Source: CAYNJF01 sp964397555
GTDB lineage: Bacteria; Pseudomonadota; Gammaproteobacteria; Berkiellales; Berkiellaceae
Reading direction: 5' to 3'
NCBI GenBank assembly: GCA_964397555.1
Contig: CAYNJF010000003.1
Span: forward strand, 1-64,000
DNA: 64,000 nucleotides
A program made the translations under genes and the position numbers. Within the stretch, counting starts at the first letter, position 1; the number at the start of each line of letters is the position of its first letter. Below the pieces are notes generated by a model that was not told the origin of the DNA, made no database searches, and was given only the letters and a program-made list of their open reading frames with translations. This document shows, one piece after another, positions 26,536 through 34,350 of the stretch.

Positions 26536-27573
26536 ATGAAAAAGCGTACAGCGACTGCTTCCTTATTGTTTGCAAGCTTACTTTTTGGGGCCAACGCGAA
26601 TGCGTTGGTGGTTGATCGTTTATATGAGTCTGCGATTGTCAATGACAAACGAGTCCAAAACGAGGAGCTATTGCGTCAAGGGTTAGAGCAGGTGTTAACC
26701 CGAGTCAGTGGTAACCCACAAATCATACAAAGTCCCATCGTTCAAGAGGCGTTAAACTCGCCCAATAAATATGTCCAACAGTATGGGATGACTGGCGATA
26801 AGCTCGAGGCGACCTTTTCGCCTGGGTTGGTTCAGTCGTTATTAAAAGAGGCGAAGTTTCCGATATGGGGCAATAATCGACCCGTGGTGGTGGTTTGGCT
26901 TGCGATTGAGGATGGCCAAGGACGACGTCTTGTGGGGACTGACTCCGATCCAAGCGTGGTGTCGTTGGTGGATCAAACCGCTCAAGAGCGAGGCATTCCC
27001 TTGGTCGTGCCTTTACTTGATTTAGAAGACATGAGTCGAGTTACGGTTACCGACATCAGTTCCAGTTTTCCCAGTGCGCTAAAAAAGGCCTCTGAGCGTT
27101 ACGATTACGACGGGGTGTTGGTGGCAAAAATCAGCAAAGCGCAAACGGGTTGGAATGCGACCTGGCGTTTGTTGATTGATGGCAAAGAGCAAAGCTGGTC
27201 CCACCAACAAGTAGGTATGCATGATTCGATTAAGCAGGGGGTTGAGCAGGCGGTCAATCATTTAGCCGAGTTGTATGCGCTTCAAGTTGAAGATGGCGAT
27301 GGGCAGTCTCTTTTGGTCGCGGTTGATGACATCCACTCGGTGGACGATTACGCTAAAGTGAAAAAGTTATTGGAAAGTCTGAGTGTGGTGGAGTCGGTCA
27401 GCGTCGCTAACGTATCGGGCACCAGCACAGTCTTTGAGATTTTGCCTAAAAAAGGCAGCGACTCGAATCATATTGCCAAAGCCATGACCTGGGATGATAA
27501 CCTGGTTCAGTTGGCGCAAACCAGTCGCGAATCGGACATTCGTTATCGTTACGTGCCAGTGAGATATCAATAA
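26536..27573 (+). CDS. exported DUF2066 protein
   Basis: A signal peptide (residues 1-23, ending ANA) is followed by a DUF2066 domain (NEELLRQGLEQVLTRVSGN, RPVVVVWLAIEDGQGRRLV). Role unknown; it is a conserved neighbour of purM and perM in gammaproteobacteria. GAGG lies 6 bases before the ATG. The stop overlaps the perM start by one base (TAATG). Confidence 0.85.
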   Translation: MKKRTATASLLFASLLFGANANALVVDRLYESAIVNDKRVQNEELLRQGLEQVLTRVSGNPQIIQSPIVQEALNSPNKYVQQYGMTGDKLEATFSPGLVQSLLKEAKFPIWGNNRPVVVVWLAIEDGQGRRLVGTDSDPSVVSLVDQTAQERGIPLVVPLLDLEDMSRVTVTDISSSFPSALKKASERYDYDGVLVAKISKAQTGWNATWRLLIDGKEQSWSHQQVGMHDSIKQGVEQAVNHLAELYALQVEDGDGQSLLVAVDDIHSVDDYAKVKKLLESLSVVESVSVANVSGTSTVFEILPKKGSDSNHIAKAMTWDDNLVQLAQTSRESDIRYRYVPVRYQ

Positions 27574-28628
27574 TGAATGACATTCAAAAAGGGATTTATT
27601 TTGTTTTTGCACTGCTTGGGCTTTATGTTCTGGGTTGGTTGCTTATTGAACTTGCTCCAGTGCTCACGCCCTTTTTGTTGGCAGCAGGGCTGGCGTATTT
27701 ACTGAACCCTGTTTTAGAAAAGCTGTGTGCTTTTGAAAAGGTGCCTCGCACCTTGGCAGTGATCCTTGTTTTTGCCTTAGCGGCTTTGGTTTTGGTCGTT
27801 TTAGTGTTGTACTTGGTGCCTAAATTTTACCATCAAGCTCAAGATCTGATGGTTGCGATGCCCGCGATCTTAGATTGGTTGCAACAACAAGCGATCCCAA
27901 GATTGGAGCAGTTGTTTGGGATCAAGCTTGCCACCGTCGACTTTAGTGAGCTTCAAGAAAAAGTCATGGTCCACTGGGGCAAGGCCACCAACTTTTTTGC
28001 CTTGATGGGGCAATGGCTTTTTAAATCAGGGCTTGCTTTGATCCATTGGGGAATCAACGTTGCTTTGGTGGTTGTGGTCACTTTTTATTTGATGCGAGAT
28101 TGGCATAAATTAACATCAGGCGTGTCATTACTTATCCCCAAATCAAAACAAACTCAGCTTATTGGTTACATCCGTAAGTGCGATGAAGTGATGGGGGCGT
28201 TTCTTCGTGGTCAATTGACGGTAATGGCCTGCTTAGGTCTTATTTACGCCACCGGTCTGTCCTTAATTGGGATTAAGTTTTCCTTACTTTTGGGTCTGAG
28301 CGCCGGGCTTTTGAGCATTGTTCCCTACTTGGGAACCATCTGTGGCTTTGTGGCCACAATGGTGGTCGCGTTAAGCCAAGGTGGAGATCCCATGCTCTAC
28401 TTTTGGGTGGTCGTTGTTTTTGGAGTTGGTCAGCTTATTGAGGGAATGGTTTTAACCCCCACCTTGATGGGCGATAAACTTGGCCTCCACCCCGTGGCGG
28501 TTATTTTTGCCATTTTAGCCGGTGGGCAGTTGTTTGGTTTGGTGGGTGTGTTATTGTCTATCCCGGTTGCGGCCATGCTGTATGTGTTGTTCAAAGAGCC
28601 AATATTGAATTTGGCGCGAAGTAGTTAA
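27573..28628 (+). CDS. perM: AI-2E / PerM family membrane transporter
   Basis: A 351-residue inner membrane protein with eight or so hydrophobic segments, the family's P-x-L-x-A-x-x-x-A-Y-x-x-x-P start (LTPFLLAAGLAYLLNPVL) and the conserved C-terminal IEGMVLTPTLMGDKLGLHP signature. The family includes AI-2 exporters and Na+/H+ antiporters; substrate here is unknown. Translationally coupled to DUF2066 and followed after 9 bases by hda. Confidence 0.88.
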   Translation: MNDIQKGIYFVFALLGLYVLGWLLIELAPVLTPFLLAAGLAYLLNPVLEKLCAFEKVPRTLAVILVFALAALVLVVLVLYLVPKFYHQAQDLMVAMPAILDWLQQQAIPRLEQLFGIKLATVDFSELQEKVMVHWGKATNFFALMGQWLFKSGLALIHWGINVALVVVVTFYLMRDWHKLTSGVSLLIPKSKQTQLIGYIRKCDEVMGAFLRGQLTVMACLGLIYATGLSLIGIKFSLLLGLSAGLLSIVPYLGTICGFVATMVVALSQGGDPMLYFWVVVVFGVGQLIEGMVLTPTLMGDKLGLHPVAVIFAILAGGQLFGLVGVLLSIPVAAMLYVLFKEPILNLARSS

Positions 28629-28637
28629 GAGTTATTC

Positions 28638-29345
28638 ATGAGTAGTGCGATGGGTGAACAGGGTCAAATGGCCTTGAGTTTAACTTTGCCAGACATGGCT
28701 GAGTTGGATAACTATGTACCTGGTGATAACCACGTTGCCTACCAGCAGGTCAGGCACATCGCGCAAGGACTTGGTGAATTTTGCGTCTATCTTTGGGGCG
28801 GCGATACGGTCGGGAAAAGCCATCTGTTGCAAGGTGCCTGTCAGATGGCCACCTTCAATCGCATGCGTGCTATCTATTTACCGCTAAAAGAACATGAGCA
28901 CTACTCGGTTACCGACTTAGAGGGGCTAGAGCGACTTGATCTCGTGTGCCTCGATGATGTGGATAAAGTGGCGGGTACGGAATGGGAAGAGGCGATTTTT
29001 CATCTTTACAACCGTCTTCGAGCCAAAGATAAACACATTCTGATCAGCGGTGATAAGCCCCCAGGTACTATTGATATTCAACTCCCTGATTTGCGCACTC
29101 GTCTAGGGTGGGGCACCGTGTACCATCTTGTGTCATTGACCGATGAAGATAAACGCCTGGCGTTGATTAACAAAGCCCGACTCAAAGGCTTAGATTTGCC
29201 CGAAGACGTGGCCCGTTTTATTCTTCTTCGTGCCCCTCGCTCCATGGGCGAGCTCTTTAAAGCTTTGGATACTCTGGACAAAGCCTCTCTTACCTATCAA
29301 AGAAAATTAACCATTCCCTTCGTGAAACAAGTGCTTCATTACTAA
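28638..29345 (+). CDS. hda: DnaA inactivator Hda
   Basis: With the beta clamp, Hda promotes ATP hydrolysis on DnaA after initiation. 235 residues: an N-terminal clamp-binding motif (QMALSLTLPD), Walker A-like GGDTVGKSHL near 55, Walker B-like LVCLDDVD near 97, and an Arg finger region (LRTRLGWG). Third gene of DUF2066-perM-hda, the common gammaproteobacterial order. Confidence 0.92.
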   Translation: MSSAMGEQGQMALSLTLPDMAELDNYVPGDNHVAYQQVRHIAQGLGEFCVYLWGGDTVGKSHLLQGACQMATFNRMRAIYLPLKEHEHYSVTDLEGLERLDLVCLDDVDKVAGTEWEEAIFHLYNRLRAKDKHILISGDKPPGTIDIQLPDLRTRLGWGTVYHLVSLTDEDKRLALINKARLKGLDLPEDVARFILLRAPRSMGELFKALDTLDKASLTYQRKLTIPFVKQVLHY

Positions 29346-29377
29346 TAAGTCACTCACATTTTGGTCTACCAACTGAC

Positions 29378-29410
29378 AAAAAATAACTTGGTTAACTAAT
29401 AAAAAATAAC
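29378..29410 (+). repeat. two direct repeats of AAAAAATAAC
   Basis: AAAAAATAAC occurs at 29378-29387 and again at 29401-29410, each followed closely by GGTTA, giving two spaced TAAC...GTTA near-palindromes 23 bases apart. They lie between hda and the promoter at 29513 and could be a regulator's paired sites. No regulator identified. Confidence 0.35.
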
Positions 29411-29512
29411 GGTTATCGTCGCGTTTTTCGAACAAAATGGGACAAATCTTGGAATTCGCGTTGGGTTTTTGGTCTTTTTTAATAATAAATGAATTCACTT
29501 CACAAAAAACCG

Positions 29513-29540
29513 TTGCATCAGGCATGTGAGTCTTTATACT
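29513..29540 (+). promoter_or_regulatory. sigma-70 promoter for the 29579 gene
   Basis: TTGCAT (29513-29518), 16-base spacer, TATACT (29535-29540). An AGAGG ribosome binding site and the ATG at 29579 follow at a normal distance. Confidence 0.6.
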
Positions 29541-29578
29541 AACTATTCAAATTTTGTTGGTTTACTCAAGAGGTTTAC

Positions 29579-30007
29579 ATGAAATACTTAAACACTGCTT
29601 TAGAAAGCGCTCAAAGCTCACTTGCTTATTTAAAAGATGCCGTCGTTGAGCGTCCTTACGCCACAGCCTTGACGTTTTCTTTCGCGGCTGGTGGTTTGTA
29701 TGCAAGCGCGGGTGTCGCTTTGACAGTGGCTCGTTTCTTTGTTGGCGCTTTAGGGTCAAGTGTGTTTGCCACAGCTGCTGCCGCTTCATTGAAGTACTCA
29801 AGCGATCATAACTTTGTTGAGCGTGCCGGAGTTGCTTTAGGCCTTACCGATGCTAAAGAGTCTCGCATGACTTCACGTATACAGTCAGATCTTAAAGAAT
29901 CAAAAGAGAGTGACAAGTTAACTCAAGAGGCTGTCGAGCTAGGCTTAACGACAGCTGCTAGTCGAACTCGTGGTGCTCGTGCTCGTGCTCGCGCCGCCGC
30001 TAAATAA
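29579..30007 (+). CDS. small membrane protein, 142 aa, tandem paralogue A
   Basis: Not recognised. Two adjacent hydrophobic segments at about residues 26-70 (Ala/Gly/Phe-rich), then a soluble charged part and a basic Arg/Ala tail (RTRGARARARAAAK). The central region aligns with the next gene's (RPYATALTF / HPATAAATM, then LKYSSDHNF / LTYAYKHDY), so the pair arose by duplication. It has its own promoter and terminator, so it may be made in large amounts. Confidence 0.65.
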   Translation: MKYLNTALESAQSSLAYLKDAVVERPYATALTFSFAAGGLYASAGVALTVARFFVGALGSSVFATAAAASLKYSSDHNFVERAGVALGLTDAKESRMTSRIQSDLKESKESDKLTQEAVELGLTTAASRTRGARARARAAAK

Positions 30008-30022
30008 CATCCTTTAGGATTT

Positions 30023-30052
30023 AAAAGCCGAGATTTTCTCTCGGCTTTTTTT
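30023..30052 (+). terminator. intrinsic terminator after the 29579 gene
   Basis: An 11-bp stem (AAAAGCCGAGA / TCTCGGCTTTT), 5-base loop, and a run of seven T. It lies 16 bases beyond the stop and before the paralogous gene, which therefore needs read-through or its own promoter. Confidence 0.9.
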
Positions 30053-30073
30053 GTCCTAGGGTTTGGAGGAGTT

Positions 30074-30499
30074 ATGACTGAACCACACCTTCTTTTTAAC
30101 TACCGCAAAGCATGTGCTTATCTCAAAAGTGCAGCCCATACGCACCCAGCCACTGCTGCAGCCACAATGGCAACGATGACTGGTGTTGGCTTGTTTTTTT
30201 CTGGGGCGACTTTATGGACTCATTCACGTTTGTTATTCGTACTAGCCGGCTCAGTGACATTTTCATCTCTTGCGGCTTGCTCGTTAACGTATGCTTACAA
30301 GCATGACTACTATCAGCGTGCTTTGCGTTTGATTGATTCACTTTGCCCGCTAAAAGACACTAGGGATACGCCAAAGTCTGGTTCTGATACTAAGAAAAGA
30401 CAGAGAACGCATCGAAGCTCTTATGCAAAATACACCGATCGCATGCGGTTTAGAGCCATATTGCGAGGCAAGCCCAGTCGATACTATTTATTCCCTTAA
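30074..30499 (+). CDS. small membrane protein, 141 aa, tandem paralogue B
   Basis: Same layout as the preceding protein: a short helical N-terminus, two hydrophobic segments (about residues 25-75), then a very basic C-terminal half (KKRQRTHRSS). GGAGG lies 3-7 bases before the ATG. The tail differs from paralogue A. Function unknown; the basic tail could bind nucleic acid or acidic lipid. Confidence 0.6.
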   Translation: MTEPHLLFNYRKACAYLKSAAHTHPATAAATMATMTGVGLFFSGATLWTHSRLLFVLAGSVTFSSLAACSLTYAYKHDYYQRALRLIDSLCPLKDTRDTPKSGSDTKKRQRTHRSSYAKYTDRMRFRAILRGKPSRYYLFP

Positions 30500-30533
30500 T
30501 CAAAACTAAAAAAGGCTTGAATAAGGAAGAGGT

Positions 30534-31448
30534 TTAGCAGACAAGCTCTTTTTGACAAGCTTGTTTGGGTTTTGTTTGAAAATGATCGGTCAGTAAGTCT
30601 TTTATCCTATTGACAAGCTCTAGGTTGGCGTAGGTTTTTCGATAACAAAGGCCGATGGTTCTTGTCGGAGCTGGAGGCTTGAATGGAATCGTTTTGATTT
30701 GGGTGTGACCCGCCAGGCTTATCGTTGGAAACAAAGTGACGGCCGTGCCAGCTTTGACCATTTGCCTTAAGGTTTCCAGGCTAGTGGCTTGAAACCCTTT
30801 GTTGTATTGGGTCCCAAGCCTGTGACACACTTCCATGGCTTGATCTCGTAGACAATGCCCATCCTCCAACAGCAAGATTTCATGGGCCCTTAGATGCTCT
30901 ATATCCAATTCATTCCGTTCCGCTAATGGGTGATCATCGGGTACGCCAATCACAAACGGATCATCAAATAAGCTTATAAATTCAAGCTTGTCAGACTCAA
31001 CCGGTTTGGCAAGCAAGGCTAAATCAATCTGACCTTGTTCAAATCGCTCGATGAGCACCTGTGTTTTTTCTTCTACGAAGAACCATTCGATGTTGGGTAG
31101 TTGCGTCTTTAATGCGCCTAAAATGCGAGGGAATACATAAGGGGCCAAGGTGGGGAAGGCCCCGATGTGACACGGACCACTGAGCGGATCTTGCTGGAGC
31201 TTTGCAAGTTGCTCCATTCGCTCCACTTGTTCTAGCACCGCTTGGGCACATTCTATAATGGCATGACCCACACTCGTTACCATCACGCTCTTATTGGAGC
31301 GTTCAAATATTTGGGCCCCAAGCCGTTGTTCAATTTTTTTAACCTGACTCGACAAGGTCGGCTGGCTCACATGGCAAGCATTGGCAGCCTTGGAGAAACT
31401 TTTATGGTGCGCAACCGCAACCAGATAGTCCATATCTCTTAAGTTCAT
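30534..31448 (-). CDS. oxyR: hydrogen peroxide-sensing regulator OxyR
   Basis: LysR-family activator of peroxide defence genes. 304 residues: winged helix-turn-helix at residues 1-60 and an effector domain with Cys199 and Cys208 in GHCLRDQAMEVC, the same numbering as the redox pair of E. coli OxyR. The start at 31448 (MNLRDMDY) matches the family; a longer reading would cover the ahpC promoter. Divergent from ahpC-ahpD, its expected targets. Confidence 0.95.
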   Translation of the reverse strand: MNLRDMDYLVAVAHHKSFSKAANACHVSQPTLSSQVKKIEQRLGAQIFERSNKSVMVTSVGHAIIECAQAVLEQVERMEQLAKLQQDPLSGPCHIGAFPTLAPYVFPRILGALKTQLPNIEWFFVEEKTQVLIERFEQGQIDLALLAKPVESDKLEFISLFDDPFVIGVPDDHPLAERNELDIEHLRAHEILLLEDGHCLRDQAMEVCHRLGTQYNKGFQATSLETLRQMVKAGTAVTLFPTISLAGHTQIKTIPFKPPAPTRTIGLCYRKTYANLELVNRIKDLLTDHFQTKPKQACQKELVC

Positions 31449-31468
31449 GGTTTTTCCATTGATGATAT

Positions 31469-31478
31469 CTATCGATAG
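31469..31478. promoter_or_regulatory. candidate OxyR operator
   Basis: CTATCGATAG is a perfect palindrome in the oxyR-ahpC intergenic region, flanked by further ATAG/GATAT and by ATTGAT...ATCAAT outer arms. OxyR sites are built of ATAG/CTAT units, although the spacing here differs from the E. coli consensus. A TATAAA box for ahpC follows at 31501-31506. Confidence 0.45.
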
Positions 31479-31565
31479 TATAGCAACAATCAATTTTACA
31501 TATAAACCCCTCAACTCTAAGATTGAAGTGTGAGGCAAACACACCAACGACAACGGAGACAACCT

Positions 31566-32138
31566 ATGAAAAGAGTGGGTGACATTTTTCCAGATTTTGA
31601 GCTTAAGGCCGTCCAAGGACTTCCTTTTGAGGACATGACCATTGATAACGTGTTCACTGACATCAGCTTGCGCGAGCATCAAGGCAAATGGATGACCATG
31701 TTCTTTTACCCCAAAGACTTTACCTTTGTCTGCCCAACAGAAATCGCCGCTTTTGATGAGCTGCATGAAGAGTTTCAAGATCGCGAAAGCAGTTTGCTGG
31801 CGGTCAGTTGCGACAGTGAATTCACTCACTGGGCATGGAGAAAGCACCAAGAAGAACTTCGTGATTTGACGATCCCCCTGGTCTCCGACGTTAAGCGTGA
31901 ACTCTCAGAGGCGTTGGGGATATTGGACTCGCAAGAGGGGGTATCACAACGTGCTGTCTTTATTGTTGATCCCGATCACATCATTCGGTTTAGCATGGTG
32001 ACAGATTTAAGCGTTGGGCGTAATCCAAAAGAAGTCCTTCGTATTTTGGATGCACTTCAGACCGATGAGCTATGCCCTTGCAATTGGAACAAAGGGGATA
32101 CCACCATAGATTTGAAAAAAGCCACGAAAGCGGCTTAG
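31566..32138 (+). CDS. ahpC: alkyl hydroperoxide reductase AhpC-type peroxiredoxin
   Basis: Reduces H2O2 and organic peroxides. 190 residues with the peroxidatic Cys in FVCPTE near residue 54 and a C-terminal CPC (ELCPCNW) that supplies resolving Cys. It is paired with AhpD rather than AhpF, so AhpD is the likely reductant. GGAG lies 8 bases before the ATG. Probably induced by OxyR. Confidence 0.94.
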   Translation: MKRVGDIFPDFELKAVQGLPFEDMTIDNVFTDISLREHQGKWMTMFFYPKDFTFVCPTEIAAFDELHEEFQDRESSLLAVSCDSEFTHWAWRKHQEELRDLTIPLVSDVKRELSEALGILDSQEGVSQRAVFIVDPDHIIRFSMVTDLSVGRNPKEVLRILDALQTDELCPCNWNKGDTTIDLKKATKAA

Positions 32139-32146
32139 GAGGGATT

Positions 32147-32674
32147 ATGTTAAAAGCACTCAAAACCTCTATTCCAGAGTTTGCGAAAGACATCAAAATT
32201 AACTTAGGAAAAGTCCTTGAGTCTGAGGAGGCCAAGGACATGAATCAAGCTCAAACATGGATGGTGGCGCTTTCGTGCGCCTATGCCACCCAGCATGAGC
32301 CGCTGATTGAGCAACTAGAGGCTCTGGCGAAAACGCACTTGCAAGAGAATATGCTCCAAGCAGCTAAAGCGTGTGCTTCAATCATGAGCATGAATAATGT
32401 GTACTATCGATTTGTCCATCTAAGCGAGGATAACGCGTACGCTCAATTGCCTGCTAATTTACGCATGCAAGTGATTGGGAGCCCTGGGGTCGAGAAAACC
32501 GATTTCGAACTCATGAGTCTAGCCGTGTCCGCAATCAACGGGTGCGGTATGTGCATTAAAGCGCATGTGGCGACACTCGAAAAAGAAAACGTAGCCCCTC
32601 AAACCATCCAACATGCAGTAAGAGTTGCGGCGGTGATTCAAGCATGCGCTCAGAGCATGACGATTCAAGCTTAA
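32147..32674 (+). CDS. ahpD: alkyl hydroperoxide reductase AhpD
   Basis: A thioredoxin-like reductase for AhpC. 175 residues, all helical, with the catalytic SAINGCGMCIKAH motif (C-x2-C plus His) near residue 130. AGGAGG lies 5 bases before the ATG; 8 bases separate it from ahpC. The conserved Glu upstream of the motif is present in the same helix region (not fixed exactly). Confidence 0.93.
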   Translation: MLKALKTSIPEFAKDIKINLGKVLESEEAKDMNQAQTWMVALSCAYATQHEPLIEQLEALAKTHLQENMLQAAKACASIMSMNNVYYRFVHLSEDNAYAQLPANLRMQVIGSPGVEKTDFELMSLAVSAINGCGMCIKAHVATLEKENVAPQTIQHAVRVAAVIQACAQSMTIQA

Positions 32675-32697
32675 CCATTGAAAAACAAAACCAAGTC

Positions 32698-32719
32698 GGG
32701 ATAGGGCTCCTCCTATCCC
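32698..32719 (+). terminator. hairpin terminator after ahpD
   Basis: GGGATAGG and CCTATCCC form an 8-bp GC-rich stem with a 6-base loop, 24 bases after the ahpD stop, followed by TTTCATT. The T-tract is short, so termination may be partial. Confidence 0.6.
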
Positions 32720-32933
32720 TTTCATTAAACTTATGAACTAAGCGCATCTTGCAATCAGGCTTTAAAAGTAAACATACCCATGCTTAATTCGTGATAAGCT
32801 AAAAAATAAGTAAAATGTGTTATAAATACTTGTTTTTTTGCCCAAATCCTTGATGATCAGTTAAAAGAAATGCCTTGTTTAAGAGTGGGCTGATAAGTGG
32901 GTACAAACCTCAGATGGGTGCGGATCTTACCCC

Positions 32934-32962
32934 TTCGAATTAAGTTGGTTAACTTGTATAAT
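32934..32962 (+). promoter_or_regulatory. promoter for the phosphatase gene
   Basis: TTCGAA (32934-32939), 17-base spacer, perfect TATAAT (32957-32962), 34 bases before the ATG at 32997; GGAG lies 9 bases before that ATG. Confidence 0.55.
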
Positions 32963-32996
32963 TGGGGTAAGCAAAAAGTTTACGGAGCGCTAGCCC

Positions 32997-34121
32997 ATGA
33001 GAAATACCAAATTCAATTCAAAACCAAAACCAAAAAAACGCAAACGTGGTGGATTAAAAATCAACGTTCCTTCTCAATCTGATAATTGGGAGGGCGATGT
33101 TTTTGATCGCGAAAAAGCACAAAGAGCGTGTTCGAATGAGGTCATTGTCGACGGAGAAAGAACAAGACTCTTCATTGGTGATGTGAATGCGAGTCGTGCC
33201 AACTATGTGCAAGAAAATCAATTTACGATGGTAATCTCATTGACACTAGACCCGGTGAATGAGCCGGTTGAAGGTGTCAGCTATCATCATTTTCCCCTCA
33301 ATGATGCCAGTGATGTTGAATCCATACAAACGATGAAAAGCATTTTAGCGCAAACTTCAGAGCTGATTAAAGCTCATTTATCCAATGAGGGTAACAACGT
33401 CCTTGTTCATTGTCATGCAGGTATTTCACGTTCAGCCACTGTGGTTTTAGATTATATGATGAAAACCTATGAATATAGCTATCAGGATGCTCGTAATACG
33501 TTAAGAGAGACGCGAGCGTGTGTTTCGCCAAACATTGGTTTCATCATGTTGCTTGATGAAGAGCATATGCTCGATCGCGAGCCCTGCGCAAAACGACAAA
33601 GAACGCTACCCCAAAGTGATCTTGATGAGGGTTTGGAGGTTATCGTCGCTGAACTTCCCATGGACGATAGAGCTTACCCTATGGCTGCACCCACAACCGC
33701 TAGGGCAGGTGAGGCAAGAGCGTTCCCTGCGTTTACTATGGCTTGTGAGTCACAGATTCCAATGGCTGAACTTGCAAGCGCCAGAGCTGGTGAGGCTACA
33801 GCATTCCCAGCGTTCACTATCCCTGTTGAGCCACAGGTTCCAATGACTTGTCCAATGGCTGCACTTGCAAGTGCTAGGGCTGGTGAGGCTAAAGCGTTCC
33901 CAGCGTTCACTATCCCTGTTGAGCCACAGGATCCAATGACTTTTCCCACGGCTGCACTTGCAAGCGCTAGGGCCAGTGAGGCTAGAGCATTCCCAGCGAT
34001 AGCCATCCCAGCAGTGACCGAGGGGAGTACGACTGGGATACCTTCACCAAGGTGCGCCGCTTTCGCTACGCCAAATACGCCAGAAAGCCAAAGTCCTAAG
34101 TTTTTCTTAAAACTCAAATAG
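32997..34121 (+). CDS. dual-specificity phosphatase with NLS-like N-terminus and C-terminal repeats
   Basis: 374 residues in three parts. Residues 9-17 are a dense basic patch (KPKPKKRKR) like a nuclear localisation signal. Residues about 50-200 form a dual-specificity protein phosphatase: Asp103 as likely general acid in FPLNDASD, and the P-loop VHCHAGISRSA with Cys139 and Arg145. Residues 228-343 are four imperfect repeats of 27-31 residues (PMAALASARAGEA...FPAFTIPVEPQ). This fold is typical of eukaryotic MAP-kinase phosphatases. No signal peptide. A nucleus-targeted effector is plausible but inferred. Confidence 0.85.
   Translation: MRNTKFNSKPKPKKRKRGGLKINVPSQSDNWEGDVFDREKAQRACSNEVIVDGERTRLFIGDVNASRANYVQENQFTMVISLTLDPVNEPVEGVSYHHFPLNDASDVESIQTMKSILAQTSELIKAHLSNEGNNVLVHCHAGISRSATVVLDYMMKTYEYSYQDARNTLRETRACVSPNIGFIMLLDEEHMLDREPCAKRQRTLPQSDLDEGLEVIVAELPMDDRAYPMAAPTTARAGEARAFPAFTMACESQIPMAELASARAGEATAFPAFTIPVEPQVPMTCPMAALASARAGEAKAFPAFTIPVEPQDPMTFPTAALASARASEARAFPAIAIPAVTEGSTTGIPSPRCAAFATPNTPESQSPKFFLKLK
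33678..34025 (+). repeat. four in-frame tandem repeats (81-93 bases) in the phosphatase gene
   Basis: Units start at about 33678, 33759, 33852 and 33945. The second and third are 93 bases and nearly identical at DNA level, pointing to recent duplication; the first and last are shorter and more diverged. The copy number is likely to vary between strains. Confidence 0.8.
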
Positions 34122-34350
34122 GTTCAAACGTATAATCATCTCCGGATTAGGAGTACTCCGGTACTCCAGTTTGGTTTTCCTGGCGTTGTAGGTTTCGTGC
34201 TCATGCACACCTTTTTAATGAAACCGTTTAAAATCTGTTTTGAGGGTTGTGAGTAACCGTTCATCAACAAATAAACACACGCGGGCGGTTGTATCTAACT
34301 GTTTTTAAACCATTATGTTAACTTAAATCAAGATGGTTTAGGAGACTGAC

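Larger units (their letters stand above)
32675..32996. other. 322-base non-coding stretch before the phosphatase gene
   Basis: It holds a terminator-like hairpin at 32698-32719 and the promoter at 32934-32962. The middle is A/T-rich with a possible second -10 box (TATAAA near 32821). No convincing gene, tRNA or riboswitch was seen in it. Confidence 0.5.

Noticed and set aside
33674..34117. A 147-codon open frame on the minus strand across the phosphatase repeats, with Ala/Leu-rich repeats
   Set aside because: It is the mirror of the in-frame GC-rich repeats of the phosphatase gene; it has no ribosome binding site, and the plus-strand protein has a clear domain.
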